In this document: piece by piece, positions 27,217-40,479 of the stretch | Numbering within the stretch: the first letter of the stretch is position 1 | Layout: every line of letters starts with the position of its first letter | Assembly: GCF_001571245.1 (NCBI RefSeq) | Contig: NZ_BCTK01000014.1 | Location: 264,614-328,613, forward strand | Direction of reading: 5' to 3' | Source of the DNA: Achromobacter piechaudii NBRC 102461 | GTDB lineage: Bacteria; Pseudomonadota; Gammaproteobacteria; Burkholderiales; Burkholderiaceae_B | Length of the DNA: 64,000 nucleotides | Position numbers and translations under genes: made by a program | Notes under the pieces: generated by a model | What the model was told of the DNA's origin: nothing | Seen by the model: the letters and a program-made list of their open reading frames with translations, nothing else | Databases searched by the model: none

Positions 27217-28299
27217 TCAGAGATGGCCGCCCAACGACTCATCCAGCGGACCGCTGCCGTGGACACTTTCGTCGCGCGGGTCGCGCGCCAGCAGGGCGGA
27301 CACGGCCGTCATGGGGGCGACGCCGTCAAACAGCACGGCGCAAACCGCTTCGGTAATGGGCAGTTCGACATTGATGGCGCGAGCGCGGTCACGCGCGGCG
27401 CGCGCGCAGCGCACGCCTTCGGCGGTGATGCCGCTGGCCAGGATGTCGGCCAGCTTGCGGCCGGCGCCGATTTCCAGGCCCACGCGGCGGTTGCGCGAGA
27501 GTTCGCCGGTGGCGGTCAGGACCAGGTCGCCCAGGCCGGTCAGGCCGGCGAAGGTCTCGCCCCGCGCGCCCAATGCGACACCGAAACGGGTCATTTCGGC
27601 CAGGCCGCGGGTAATCAGCGCGGCGCGCGCGTTGGTGCCCAGCGCCAGCCCGTCGCCGATGCCGCAGGCCACGGCGATCACGTTCTTCAACGCGCCGCCC
27701 ACTTCCACGCCGACCAGATCCGAGCTGGCGTAGACGCGCAGCGCCGCGCCGTGCAGGGCGGCGGTGGTGGCTTCGCGTAATGCGTTATGGGTGCTGGCCA
27801 CGGTCAGGGCCACGGGCAGGCCCTGGGCCACTTCACGGGCAAAGGAAGGGCCGGACAAGGCGCCGCCGATCGCGTCGGGCAGCGCTTCGCGCACGATTTC
27901 GTGGGGCAGCCTGGCCGTGTCGGCTTCAAAGCCCTTGCACGTCCAGACGATGGGAGTGTCCTGCAAGCCCAAAGCCGGCAGGCGGCGGGCCAGTTCGCCA
28001 CAGGTGGCGGCCAGACCGGCCACGGGCACGCCCAGCACGATCAGGCGACGCGCGCCTTCGTCCTGCAAGCTGCGCAGCGTGGCGTCCAGGTCGGACGAGA
28101 AATTCAGGGACTGGGGCAGGGAAATGCCCGGCAGGTAGCGCGCGTTCTCATGCGAGGCGGCCATGTCGGCGGCCTGCGCGGCGTCGCGCGCCCAAAGGAC
28201 GGTGGGGTGGCGGCGGCTGGCGGCCGCCGCCAGCGCGGTGCCCCAACTTCCCGCACCCAGGACGGCGACGCGCAAGCATGGCAGAGCGGGATGGTTCAT
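27217..28299 (-). CDS. gpsA: NAD(P)-dependent glycerol-3-phosphate dehydrogenase
   Basis: This is a 360-residue cytosolic enzyme that reduces DHAP to sn-glycerol 3-phosphate for phospholipid synthesis. The Rossmann motif [17 protein letters not shown] is near the N-terminus, followed by [14 protein letters not shown] strands, the catalytic lysine region [17 protein letters not shown] and the substrate-binding [17 protein letters not shown]. It is the last gene of rhodanese-grxC-secB-gpsA, 14 bases behind secB, an order common in Gram-negative bacteria. Confidence 0.96.
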   Translation of the reverse strand: MNHPALPCLRVAVLGAGSWGTALAAAASRRHPTVLWARDAAQAADMAASHENARYLPGISLPQSLNFSSDLDATLRSLQDEGARRLIVLGVPVAGLAATCGELARRLPALGLQDTPIVWTCKGFEADTARLPHEIVREALPDAIGGALSGPSFAREVAQGLPVALTVASTHNALREATTAALHGAALRVYASSDLVGVEVGGALKNVIAVACGIGDGLALGTNARAALITRGLAEMTRFGVALGARGETFAGLTGLGDLVLTATGELSRNRRVGLEIGAGRKLADILASGITAEGVRCARAARDRARAINVELPITEAVCAVLFDGVAPMTAVSALLARDPRDESVHGSGPLDESLGGHL

Positions 28300-28313
28300 C
28301 GGGGCGGACGCGC

Positions 28314-28856
28314 TTACTGGCGGGTGGCGCTGGCGGGCAGGATGATGCCCGAGTCGCTGCCGTTGCCATTGCCGTTGGCGGCGCCTTGCTGCTGTTGTTG
28401 CAGCTCGGCCAGACGCTGTTCGTACAGGGCCTGGAAGTTCACTTCGGTCAGGTGCAGCGGCGGCATCGAGGTGCGCGTGATCGCGTCGGCGATGTTGGCG
28501 CGCAGGTACGGGTACAGCATCGTCGGGCAGACAATGCCCAGCAGCGGATCAAGCTGCTCTTCGGGGATGTTGGCCGCTTCGAAGATGCCGGCTTGCGTGC
28601 CTTCGACCAGGTACACGACCTTGTCGTTGATGCGGGTCGTGACGGTGACGGTGACCGTGGTTTCGAACACGGTGTCGGCCAGACGCTGGCCGCCCACGGT
28701 GATGCTCACTTCGACCTGGGGCGCTTCTTGCTCCAGGAAGACGTGAGGCGCGTTCGGCATTTCCAGCGAAAGGTCTTTCAGGTAGACGCGTTGCAGATTG
28801 AACGAGGGCGCGTCGTTGCCGCCTTCTTGCTGGGTGTTTTGGTCTTGATCAGCCAT
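28314..28856 (-). CDS. secB: protein-export chaperone SecB
   Basis: This is a 180-residue cytosolic chaperone that keeps preproteins unfolded and delivers them to SecA. Core blocks are [19 protein letters not shown], the strands around VEVSITVGG, the [11 protein letters not shown] region, and [26 protein letters not shown]. The Gln/Asn/Gly-rich C-terminus is slightly longer than in E. coli (155 residues). A run of nine C residues on the coding strand (28873-28881) lies about 17-25 bases upstream of the ATG. Confidence 0.96.
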   Translation of the reverse strand: MADQDQNTQQEGGNDAPSFNLQRVYLKDLSLEMPNAPHVFLEQEAPQVEVSITVGGQRLADTVFETTVTVTVTTRINDKVVYLVEGTQAGIFEAANIPEEQLDPLLGIVCPTMLYPYLRANIADAITRTSMPPLHLTEVNFQALYEQRLAELQQQQQGAANGNGNGSDSGIILPASATRQ

Positions 28857-28896
28857 GAGTGATTCCGTTGGTGGGGGGGGGCAAAAGTAGAGGCGA

Positions 28897-29154
28897 TTAG
28901 CCGTTCAGCAAGGGGGCGAGGCCACCCGAGCGGTCCAGGGCCATCAGGTCGTCGCAACCGCCGACATGAGTATCGCCGATGAAGATTTGCGGCACGGTGC
29001 GTCGGCCGGTTCGTTCGATCATGACATCGCGCTGTGACGGATCGCGGTCGATCTGGATGATTTCCAGGTCGGTCACGCCACGCTGCTCGAGCAGGGCCTT
29101 CGCGCGTGAGCAATACGGACAGTAGTCCTTGCTGTACATGACGACTTTATTCAT
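28897..29154 (-). CDS. grxC: glutaredoxin 3
   Basis: This is an 85-residue thioredoxin-fold disulfide oxidoreductase. The dithiol active site CPYC is at residues 12-15, the cis-proline motif is [10 protein letters not shown], and the glutathione-binding GGCDDLMAL follows. The ATG at 29154 gives the standard length. It lies between the rhodanese gene and secB with short gaps of 40-47 bases. Confidence 0.96.
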   Translation of the reverse strand: MNKVVMYSKDYCPYCSRAKALLEQRGVTDLEIIQIDRDPSQRDVMIERTGRRTVPQIFIGDTHVGGCDDLMALDRSGGLAPLLNG

Positions 29155-29201
29155 AGGCGCTCCTCGAAAAATCCAAGATTGAAATAGGGGCAACCGCCGG
29201 G

Positions 29202-29624
29202 TCAGCCCTTTTGGGTGACGGGCAGGCTGGCGGCCGACCAGGCGCGCATGCCGCCTTCGAGCGGCACCACGTCGGCAAGGCCTTGCGCGCGCAGCTTGGC
29301 GGCGGCGCGGGCCGAGTCGCGGCCATTGTCGCAAACCAGGATCAGCGGCTTGTTCTTGGGCAGCGATGCGGCTTTCTGTTCAAGGTCGGCTACCGGCACA
29401 TTTCGTGCCTGGGCGATGTGGCCGGCCTGGAATTGTTCGACAGGACGCACGTCAACCCAGACGGCGTTGCGCTGGTTCACCATCTGGATGGCCTCGCCAG
29501 TGCTGACGGCCGAGCCGCTGCGGCCACGGCGCAACGCCGGAATGGCCAGCATCACGCCTGAAACCACGGCGACGCCGACGATGAAGACGTTGTTTTTATC
29601 GAGCAAGAATTGCAAAAGATCCAC
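29202..29624 (-). CDS. membrane-anchored rhodanese-domain protein
   Basis: This is a 140-residue protein with an N-terminal membrane segment (about residues 12-30, VFIVGVAVVSGVMLAIP) followed by a rhodanese domain. The active-site loop is LILVCDNGRDSARAA with the sulfur-accepting cysteine, and the domain entry AVWVDVRPVEQFQAGHI is typical. Possible roles are sulfur transfer or redox sensing at the membrane. It is the first gene of the run into grxC, secB and gpsA, and divergent from gpmA. Confidence 0.9.
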   Translation of the reverse strand: MDLLQFLLDKNNVFIVGVAVVSGVMLAIPALRRGRSGSAVSTGEAIQMVNQRNAVWVDVRPVEQFQAGHIAQARNVPVADLEQKAASLPKNKPLILVCDNGRDSARAAAKLRAQGLADVVPLEGGMRAWSAASLPVTQKG

Positions 29625-29808
29625 GGGGCATCCTGAAGTGCGGCAGCTAGCCGGATATGGGCGAACCCTCGGCCAACCCGCAGGCGCCGCGCCAGGGAAT
29701 TGGACGGGTGCGCCGGGGCAAAATCAAGGGCAAAATCACTCAATTATAAAATGAGCGCATTCTTTAACCATCCTTTAACTTTAACCCGCGCGGAAAGCGT
29801 GCCAAACC

Positions 29809-30561
29809 ATGCATAAACTTGTTCTGATGCGCCACGGCGAAAGCCAGTGGAATCTGGAAAACCGCTTCACCGGCTGGACCGACGTCGACCTGACCGAAAC
29901 CGGCCGTGAACAGGCCCGCCGCGCCGGCGAGCTGCTCAAGAAAGAAGGCTATACCTTCGACCTGGCCTACTCGTCGGTGCTCAAGCGCGCCATCCGCACC
30001 TTGTGGATCGCGCTGGACGCCATGGACGCGATGTACACCCCGGTGGGCGTGAACTGGCGCCTGAACGAACGCCATTACGGCGCGCTGCAGGGCTTGAACA
30101 AAGCGGAAACCGCCGCCAAGTATGGCGACGAACAGGTCCTGATCTGGCGCCGCGCCTACGCGATCGCCCCGGAACCGCTGTCGCTGGACGATGAACGCCA
30201 TCCGCGTTTCGACAGCCGCTATGCCAAGATCCCGGCCGACCAGCTGCCCGCCACCGAATGCCTGAAAGACACCGTCAATCGCGTCCTGCCGTTCTGGAAC
30301 GAGTCCATCGCGCCCGCCATCCGCTCCGGCCGCAAGGTGCTGATCGCCGCTCACGGCAACAGCCTGCGCGCGCTGATCAAGCATCTGGACAATGTGTCGG
30401 ACGACGACATCGTCAACCTGAACATTCCGACCGGCCAGCCGCTGGTCTACGAATTGGATGATGACCTGCGCCCGATCCGCCACTACTATCTGGGCGATGC
30501 CGCCGAGATCGAGGCGGCCATGGCTGCGGTTGCCGCTCAAGGCAAGGCTAAGAAGGACTGA
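29809..30561 (+). CDS. gpmA: 2,3-bisphosphoglycerate-dependent phosphoglycerate mutase
   Basis: This is a 250-residue glycolytic enzyme interconverting 3- and 2-phosphoglycerate. The phospho-histidine is in [11 protein letters not shown] (His11), followed by [16 protein letters not shown], the Glu/Arg site [14 protein letters not shown] and the second histidine in [15 protein letters not shown]. Length is typical of dPGM. It is followed by envC after seven bases, the conserved gpmA-envC-ctpA order. Confidence 0.97.
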   Translation: MHKLVLMRHGESQWNLENRFTGWTDVDLTETGREQARRAGELLKKEGYTFDLAYSSVLKRAIRTLWIALDAMDAMYTPVGVNWRLNERHYGALQGLNKAETAAKYGDEQVLIWRRAYAIAPEPLSLDDERHPRFDSRYAKIPADQLPATECLKDTVNRVLPFWNESIAPAIRSGRKVLIAAHGNSLRALIKHLDNVSDDDIVNLNIPTGQPLVYELDDDLRPIRHYYLGDAAEIEAAMAAVAAQGKAKKD

Positions 30562-30568
30562 TATCTCT

Positions 30569-32158
30569 ATGCGTCGCACGGCAGGGTTGTTGTTGGCGGT
30601 CATGTTGACCGGTGGGGCGCTATCGGCTCGCGCCGCGCCCAACGACCTTGCCGGCCGCCAGTCCGACGCCGAGCGTCAGCAGGCGGCCTTGCGCGACCGC
30701 ATCGAGAATCTCCAGAAAGAGATCGACGGGCGCGAAGCCGCCCGCAAGGAAGCCGCCGATGCGCTCAAGCAGTCGGAATCGGCCATTTCCAAGATCAATC
30801 TGCGCTTGCGCGAACTGGCCGATGCCGGGCGCCAGGCGCAGACGGATCTGACCAGCCTGGAAAAGCAGATCGGCGCGCAGGAAATCGTGCTGGCCAAGCG
30901 CCGCGTCGAACTTGCCGACCAACTGCGCACGCAATACACCAGCGGCCTGTCGCCCTGGACCGCGCTGCTGTCCGGCGACGATCCCCAGGTGCTGGGCCGC
31001 AATCTGGGCTATCTGGATTACGTTTCGCGGGCCCGTGCCGATGCCGTCAAGGCGCTCAGGGCGGATATCGATCGCCTCGCGGCCTTGCAGGCGCGCGCCG
31101 ACGAGCGCCGCGCCGAAATTGAAAAAGTCGTGGCGGAAACCTCCGAGCAGAAGGCGGCCCTGGTCGGGCAGCAGAAAGAGCGCGCCACGCTGCTTGCGCA
31201 ACTGGAAGGGCAGATCGCCGCCCAGCGCGCCGAAGCCAACAAGCTGGGGCGCGACGACCAGCGCCTGTCGCGCCTGATCACCGATCTGGATGCGGCGATC
31301 GCCAAGCAGATCGAAGACGCCCGCAAGGCCGAAGAGGCCCGCAAAAAGGCGGAAGAGGCGCGCCGCGTGGAAGAAGCCCGCCGCGCCGCCGAAGAGTCCC
31401 GCAAGCGCGCCGAAGCCGAGCGCCGCGCCGACGAAGCCCGAAAAAAAGCCGAGGCTGACCGCAAGGCGGCCACCGAAACCGCCGCCCGGCGCGATCGCGA
31501 CAGCCGCGATGCCCGCGAAGCGGCCCAGGCGCGCGAGCAGGTCGAAGCCGCCTCCCGCCAAAGCCGTGGCCCGGTCGCCGTGGCCGATCCGGACGCCGCC
31601 GGTTTACGTCCAGCTGAACAGAAGCAGACGCGCCTGACCGATCCGGCGCAAACGCCCGCCAAATCTGCGGAACCGCCGAAAAAGACGGAACCCGCCGAGG
31701 CCGATACCACTCCAACCCGCACTGCATCCGTGCAGCAGCCGGCCCGCGCCGCTCCCCCGGTGGGTGGCGGCAGCGGCCTGAAGCATGGGCTGGCCATGCC
31801 GGTGCGCGGCCAGGTGCAAGGCCGATTCGGGGTGGACCGCCCCGATGGCGGCGTCTGGCGCGGCGTGGTGCTGCGCGCGCCGGAAGGCACGCCCGTCAAG
31901 GTGGTCGCGCCCGGTACCGTGGTCTACGCCGAATGGCTGCGCGGTTTTGGCAACCTCATCATCGTGGATCATGGCCAGCAGTACCTGACGGTCTATGCTT
32001 ACAACCAAAGTCTGCTCAAACGGGTGGGGGATTCGGTGACAGGTGGCGATACTATTGCTACGGTAGGGGCAACCGGCGGCCAAGTGGAATCCGGCCTATA
32101 CTTTGAAATTCGCCATCGTGGCGCTCCTGTGGACCCGGCCCAGTGGCTGGCCCAGTAG
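30569..32158 (+). CDS. envC: EnvC-like murein hydrolase activator
   Basis: This is a 529-residue periplasmic protein. A signal peptide of about 23 residues (LLLAVMLTGGALSARA) is followed by coiled coil (about 30-260), then a very Lys/Glu/Ala/Arg-rich helical stretch (to about 325), a Pro-rich linker and a C-terminal LytM/M23 domain. The usual metal ligands are missing (YAYN and YFEIRH where active M23 enzymes have HLS and HFE motifs). It should therefore activate amidases rather than cleave peptidoglycan, as EnvC does in cell separation. The ATG at 30569 begins the signal peptide. Confidence 0.92.
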   Translation: MRRTAGLLLAVMLTGGALSARAAPNDLAGRQSDAERQQAALRDRIENLQKEIDGREAARKEAADALKQSESAISKINLRLRELADAGRQAQTDLTSLEKQIGAQEIVLAKRRVELADQLRTQYTSGLSPWTALLSGDDPQVLGRNLGYLDYVSRARADAVKALRADIDRLAALQARADERRAEIEKVVAETSEQKAALVGQQKERATLLAQLEGQIAAQRAEANKLGRDDQRLSRLITDLDAAIAKQIEDARKAEEARKKAEEARRVEEARRAAEESRKRAEAERRADEARKKAEADRKAATETAARRDRDSRDAREAAQAREQVEAASRQSRGPVAVADPDAAGLRPAEQKQTRLTDPAQTPAKSAEPPKKTEPAEADTTPTRTASVQQPARAAPPVGGGSGLKHGLAMPVRGQVQGRFGVDRPDGGVWRGVVLRAPEGTPVKVVAPGTVVYAEWLRGFGNLIIVDHGQQYLTVYAYNQSLLKRVGDSVTGGDTIATVGATGGQVESGLYFEIRHRGAPVDPAQWLAQ

Positions 32159-32227
32159 GTTGGTAGGTACAAGTCGTTGGTAAATTACCAAACCCCCATC
32201 GGCGAAAACAAAATTCGGGAAGTGTGC

Positions 32228-33673
32228 ATGGGCACTCGCAAGTTTCGCGGTTTCGGTCTGATTGCCATCGGTGCGGTGGCTGGTGTTTTGCTTAGCGTAG
32301 GGGTAACTGCTGTTGCCCAGCGCGGCAGCCCATTGCCCCTGGACGAGCTCAGGCAACTGAGCAATGTTTTCGCGGCCATCAAAAACAACTATGTCGAAGC
32401 GGTCGACGACAAAACCCTGATCGACAACGCGATCTCGGGCATGGTCTCGAACCTTGATCCGCACTCGGCATATCTGGATGCCGACGCGTTCCGCGAAATG
32501 CAGACAGCGACCCAAGGCGAGTTCGGCGGCCTGGGCATCGAAGTCGGCGCGGAAGACGGCTTCGTCAAGGTCATCTCGCCCATCGAAGACACGCCCGCCG
32601 CGCGCGCAGGCGTCATGGCCGGCGACCTCATCATCAAGATCGACGACACGCCCACCAAGGGCATGACGCTGAACGACGCGGTCAAGCTCATGCGTGGCGC
32701 ACCCAAGTCGCCCATCACGCTGACCATCATGCGCGCCGACCGTCCGCAGCCCATCGTGCTGAAGATCGTCCGCGACGTCATCAAGGTGCGCAGCGTGCGC
32801 AGCAAGATGCTGGACAACGGCATCGGCTACGTCCGCGTCGCCCAGTTCCAGGAAAAGACCGGTTCCGATCTTGCCAAGCAACTGAAAGAACTCGGCGCCA
32901 AGGAAGCCCCCAAGGGCCTCGTGCTGGATCTGCGCAATGATCCGGGCGGCCTGCTGACCAGCGCCATCGGCGTGTCGGGCGCGTTCCTGCCGCCGGATGC
33001 CCTGGTGGTGTCCACCGATGGCCGCACGCCCGACGCCCGCCACAAGTACCTGGCCACGCCGTCGGAATATGCGCGCGGCGAAAGCAACTACCTGTCCGGC
33101 TTGCCGGCCTGGACCAAGACGGTCCCGATGGTGGTGCTGGTGAACGTCGGTTCGGCCTCGGCTTCCGAAATCGTGGCCGGCGCGCTGCAAGACCACAAGC
33201 GCGCCAAGGTGCTGGGCAACCGCACGTTCGGCAAGGGCTCGGTGCAGGTGATCCTGCCGTTGTCCGAATCCACTGCCGTCAAGCTGACCACCTCGCGCTA
33301 CTTCACGCCCAGCGGCCGTTCCATCCAGGCCACGGGTATCGAACCGGACTACGTCGTTGCCGATACGGCCGACGGCGACCTGTTCCGCCTGCCGCGCGAA
33401 GCCGATCTGCAACGCCACCTGTCCAACCCCGAGACCTCCAACGAGGTGAAGTCCAACTCGGCGCAAGACAACGTTGACCTGCCGACCAAGGTGTTCGAGT
33501 TCGGCGGCAAGGACGACTTCCAACTGCAACAAGCGCTGAACGTGCTGGCTGGCAAGCCGGTCCAGAAGGGTTCGGCGCGCGCCCAGGCCAAGGCTGACGC
33601 CAAGGCCGGCGGCGGTACTCCCACGCGCATGAAGATCACGCCGTCCGGAGTCGAGCCCAGCAAGGACAAATGA
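32228..33673 (+). CDS. ctpA: carboxyl-terminal processing protease (S41 family)
   Basis: This is a 481-residue periplasmic serine protease. An N-terminal membrane anchor or signal (about 10-28) precedes a PDZ domain (FGGLGIEVGAEDGFVKV to GDLIIKIDDTPT), then the S41 catalytic core with GSASASEIVAGAL (Ser) and the lysine in RTFGKGSVQV. It trims periplasmic and cell-envelope proteins. The ATG at 32228 is preferred to 32177 because the anchor follows at once. Its stop overlaps the start of moeB. Confidence 0.95.
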   Translation: MGTRKFRGFGLIAIGAVAGVLLSVGVTAVAQRGSPLPLDELRQLSNVFAAIKNNYVEAVDDKTLIDNAISGMVSNLDPHSAYLDADAFREMQTATQGEFGGLGIEVGAEDGFVKVISPIEDTPAARAGVMAGDLIIKIDDTPTKGMTLNDAVKLMRGAPKSPITLTIMRADRPQPIVLKIVRDVIKVRSVRSKMLDNGIGYVRVAQFQEKTGSDLAKQLKELGAKEAPKGLVLDLRNDPGGLLTSAIGVSGAFLPPDALVVSTDGRTPDARHKYLATPSEYARGESNYLSGLPAWTKTVPMVVLVNVGSASASEIVAGALQDHKRAKVLGNRTFGKGSVQVILPLSESTAVKLTTSRYFTPSGRSIQATGIEPDYVVADTADGDLFRLPREADLQRHLSNPETSNEVKSNSAQDNVDLPTKVFEFGGKDDFQLQQALNVLAGKPVQKGSARAQAKADAKAGGGTPTRMKITPSGVEPSKDK

Positions 33674-34425
33674 ACGACGAGCAACTGCTGCGCTATGCCC
33701 GGCACATCCTGCTAGATGAGCTGGGCATCGAAGGCCAGGAAAAGCTGCTGGCGGCGCGGGTGCTCATCGTGGGCGCGGGTGGACTGGGTTCACCCGCCGC
33801 GCTCTACCTCGCGACGGCTGGCGTGGGTGACATCACTCTCGCTGACGACGATGTCGTCGAACTGAGCAACCTGCAACGCCAGATCCTGCACACGACCGCC
33901 AGCGTCGGCCGCCACAAGGCCGAATCCGGACGCGACATGCTTGCCGCGTTCAACCCGCAAGCGCGCGTGCATGCCCGAGTGGAACGTTTGCAGGGCGAAG
34001 CGCTGTCCGAGGCGGTCGCAGCGGCGGACCTCGTGCTGGATTGCACAGACAACTTCACCACCCGTCACGCCATCAACCGCGCCTGCGTGCAGCATCGCAA
34101 GCCGCTGGTGTCGGGCGCGGCCATCCGCTTTGACGGGCAGGTCAGCGTCTACGATCTGCGCGACGACAGCGCCCCGTGCTACCACTGCCTGTTTCCGGAA
34201 GCCGACGACGTCGAAGACGCCAATTGCGCGACCATGGGCGTGTTTGCGCCGGTGGTCGGCATCATCGGCAGCATGCAGGCGGCCGAGGCCCTGAAACTGC
34301 TGTCCGGCGTGGGCGAAAGCCTGTCCGGCAGGCTGCTGTGGCTGGATGTGCGCACCATGCAATGGCGCAGCGTGAACGTGCAGCGAGACCCCGAATGCGC
34401 CGTTTGCGGCCCTCGCGGGCGCTAA
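33670..34425 (+). CDS. moeB: MoeB/ThiF/HesA-family adenylyltransferase
   Basis: This is a 251-residue E1-like enzyme that adenylates the C-terminus of a ubiquitin-like sulfur carrier (MoaD or ThiS). The ATP-binding motif GAGGLGSPAALYLA, LSNLQRQILHT (Arg), the aspartate in DCTDNF, and two zinc CxxC pairs (CYHC and CAVC) are all present. CATMGVFAPVVGIIG carries the conserved cysteine. Whether it serves molybdopterin or thiamine cannot be settled here. It overlaps ctpA by four bases. Confidence 0.93.
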   Translation: MNDEQLLRYARHILLDELGIEGQEKLLAARVLIVGAGGLGSPAALYLATAGVGDITLADDDVVELSNLQRQILHTTASVGRHKAESGRDMLAAFNPQARVHARVERLQGEALSEAVAAADLVLDCTDNFTTRHAINRACVQHRKPLVSGAAIRFDGQVSVYDLRDDSAPCYHCLFPEADDVEDANCATMGVFAPVVGIIGSMQAAEALKLLSGVGESLSGRLLWLDVRTMQWRSVNVQRDPECAVCGPRGR

Positions 34426-34546
34426 GGTCGCCGCCTCTTTTCCACCCCGATTTCGTCATGTAATGGGCCCGTATTGCCCTCGCGGACAATATTAACGGCC
34501 AGAAATACCTGCTATAACGCCAGCCAGCCTACCGAATTTTGAGGCG

Positions 34547-35764
34547 GTGATTGGACGTGACGGCGTGGATACAGGACTGAAGTTCAGCTTGCCCAAGTGG
34601 CGCCTGACGCGCTGGTTGACCCATTCCGGGCCGGATACGCCTGCGGATATCCGCGCCGCGCTCCTGGCCAGCCTGTTCGGCACGTTGCCCATCTTTGCCG
34701 GCGGCGTCATCAACACCCTGATGATTGCGGGTGTCATCGCCTGGCGCCGCCCCGAACCGCTGTACATATCCTGGTTGTTGCTGGAAGTGGTGCTGGCCAT
34801 CGTGCGCGTCACGATCCTGCGGGCGGCTCTGCGGGCCGCGCCCAAGGGCGGCAACACCTATACCGATATCTACGTGCTGCTGGCGCTGTTCTGGGCGTTC
34901 AGCGTGGGGTACGGGGTGTTCATTACGCTCCTCAACGGCGACTGGCTGGCGGCAACGCTGGCGGGCGTTTCCTGCGGCGCGATGGCCGGGGGCATCTGCT
35001 TTCGCAACTATGGCGCGCCGCGCCTGGTGGCCGCCATGATCTTCCTGAGCCTGGGGCCCATGTGCCTGGGCGCCCTGTTCAGCGGCGAGGTCATCACCGC
35101 CATCGTCTTCATTCAGATTCCGTTCTATCTGATCAGCATGACCATCGCGTCCCATCGGCTGAACCGCATCCTGGTGTCGACCATGCTGGCCGAGCGCGCC
35201 AGCAAACAGCGCGCGAACGAAGATGCGCTGACCGGGCTGGCCAACCGGACCGGCCTGCAAGTGGCGCTGGAGCGCGTGTGCGCCAGCGCGCGCGGGCAGG
35301 ACAGCGACGCGGCGTTGCTGTACATGGACATGGATGACTTCAAGCGCATCAACGACACCTACGGACACGCTGCCGGCGACCAGGTGCTGACGACCATCGC
35401 CCAGCGCATGCGCGCCATGCTGCGCGTAGATGACGTGGCGGCGCGTATCGGCGGCGACGAGTTCATCGTGCTGGTCACGGGCATCGACGCCACAGCCGCG
35501 TTGCGGCTGGGCGAACACTTGCTGCTGGACGCGTTGCAGCCCATCGCGCTGGCGGACGGTACGCGGGTCATCGTGGGAATGTCGATCGGCATTTCCATTA
35601 TTTCTGCCAACAACCGCAGCCCGCAGGCGGCGCTGGATTCCGCCGACGCCGCGCTGTACCGCGCCAAGGCGCGCGGCGGTCGGTGCTGCGAAATCGACGG
35701 GGGCGGCACGGCGTTGGATGAAGCGCCCGTGACGGGCGACGACAGCGCGCCAGCCACGGCCTGA
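34547..35764 (+). CDS. membrane diguanylate cyclase (GGDEF) with product-inhibition site
   Basis: This is a 405-residue protein with about six hydrophobic segments between residues 35 and 210, then a cytoplasmic GGDEF domain. The active site reads GGDEF (residues 302-306), and RVDD lies five residues before it, matching the RxxD inhibitory c-di-GMP site. Other blocks are DALTGLANRTGL, MDMDDFKRINDTYGH and ALYRAKARGG. It makes c-di-GMP and is probably feedback-inhibited. The start is GTG at 34547, with no ATG before the first hydrophobic segment. Confidence 0.92.
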   Translation: MIGRDGVDTGLKFSLPKWRLTRWLTHSGPDTPADIRAALLASLFGTLPIFAGGVINTLMIAGVIAWRRPEPLYISWLLLEVVLAIVRVTILRAALRAAPKGGNTYTDIYVLLALFWAFSVGYGVFITLLNGDWLAATLAGVSCGAMAGGICFRNYGAPRLVAAMIFLSLGPMCLGALFSGEVITAIVFIQIPFYLISMTIASHRLNRILVSTMLAERASKQRANEDALTGLANRTGLQVALERVCASARGQDSDAALLYMDMDDFKRINDTYGHAAGDQVLTTIAQRMRAMLRVDDVAARIGGDEFIVLVTGIDATAALRLGEHLLLDALQPIALADGTRVIVGMSIGISIISANNRSPQAALDSADAALYRAKARGGRCCEIDGGGTALDEAPVTGDDSAPATA

Positions 35765-35939
35765 TGGGTGCGGGCTGTGTGGGCCATTGCGGCATCGGCT
35801 GCATAGGCGGATAGCGGGGCGAGGCGCGGACGCAGGCGGCGGAGCGTCGACACCGTAGGCATCGCAGGCACCGCCTCCTTCACGATTTCCTGCACTACCT
35901 CAATCCACTCGACCAGCAACGCCTCCCCACTCCATAAAA

Positions 35940-35972
35940 GTTATCAGATAACCTGAAAAGTTATCTATAATC
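35940..35972 (+). promoter_or_regulatory. promoter and paired operator of the FadR-type regulator
   Basis: GTTATCAGATAAC (35940-35952) is a palindrome with 6-bp arms, and a second half-site GTTATC starts at 35960. A perfect TATAAT lies at 35966-35971, only seven bases before the ATG at 35979, so the transcript would be nearly leaderless. The operator covers the -35 region, suggesting autorepression. Confidence 0.65.
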
Positions 35973-35978
35973 CGCCCC

Positions 35979-36694
35979 ATGCTCACCAAAAGCCTCACCC
36001 TGACCGAACAGGTCGCTCAACAGATCGCCACGGACATCGCCGACGGCGTGCATCCTGTTGGCGCCAAGCTTCCCCCCGGCCGCGTCCTGGCGGACCAATA
36101 CGGCGTCAGCGCCGCCGTGATCCGTGAAGTGACCGAGCGCCTGCGCGCGCAGGGGCTGATCCAGAGCCGGCAAGGGTCGGGCAGCACCGTCGTGTCGCGC
36201 ACGGGTGGCCAGGGGTTCCAGGTGTCCAGTGGCATCGCCGTGAACCGCGAGCAACTGGCCAACGTCTATGAATTGCGTATGGAGCTGGAAGGGGGCGCGG
36301 CGGCGCTGGCCGCATTGCGGCGCAACGCTGCCGACCTGACCGCCATGGCGCAGGCGCTGGCCTCGCTGGAAGCGCATCTGGAGCATCCCGAACAAGGCGT
36401 GGAACACGACATCTCGTTTCACGTCGCCATCGCCGCCGCCACGCACAACCGCACCTATCAGGACCTGCTCCAGTACCTGAACCGCCAGTTGCGCCTGGCG
36501 GTCAGCACCGCCCGGTCGAACAGCCGGCTGCACGATGGCTTGACCGCCGCCGTGCACCAGGAACACGTTGCCGTGTTCGAAGCCATCCGCGCGCGCAACC
36601 CCGACCGCGCCCGACTGGCGGCGGTCCGTCACTTGCAGCAGGCGGCTAACCGCCTGCAACTCGATCAACTCTTTCCCGCAGCCACGCCGACATC

Positions 36695-36698
<4 letters not shown>
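35979..36698 (+). CDS. GntR-family (FadR/FCD) transcriptional regulator
   Basis: This is a 239-residue repressor-type protein. The N-terminal winged HTH (about 5-75, LPPGRVLADQYGVSAAVIREVTERL, QSRQGSGSTVV) is followed by an all-helical FCD ligand domain (about 95-225) with the histidine and aspartate metal positions in HDISFHVAIAAATHN and HQEHVAVFEAI. Its stop overlaps the start of the FAD oxidase by four bases, so the pair is one transcript and the oxidase substrate or product is the likely effector. Confidence 0.93.
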
Positions 36699-38107
<1,409 letters not shown>

Positions 38108-38188
38108 GCGGTCGCCCGGTTGAACTGAAACTGATGGCTCGGGCAGGGCCGGCATCGCGTCTGGATGCCGGCCCTGCTGCCATCGCCG

Positions 38189-40266
<2,078 letters not shown>

Positions 40267-40479
40267 AAAGCGAAGTATAGATCGAGCGCGCCGCACTCAT
40301 GATCTGAATGCATGAAATCATTCGAAGATCGTCAGCCACCCAGAGCTGGTATTACTGCTTTACATTTGGATTCAGTCTGCGGCGACACCGTCATTCAGGT
40401 TCTGTACACTTTTTTCAACCAAACGCCCGGCTGGCCTTCGACCTGCCGGGCATAGCTAACTTAAAAGAAGGAATCGAGC

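Noticed and set aside
32096..33532. 478-codon minus-strand frame opposite ctpA
   Set aside because: It is antisense to a well-supported S41 protease and has no recognisable domain.
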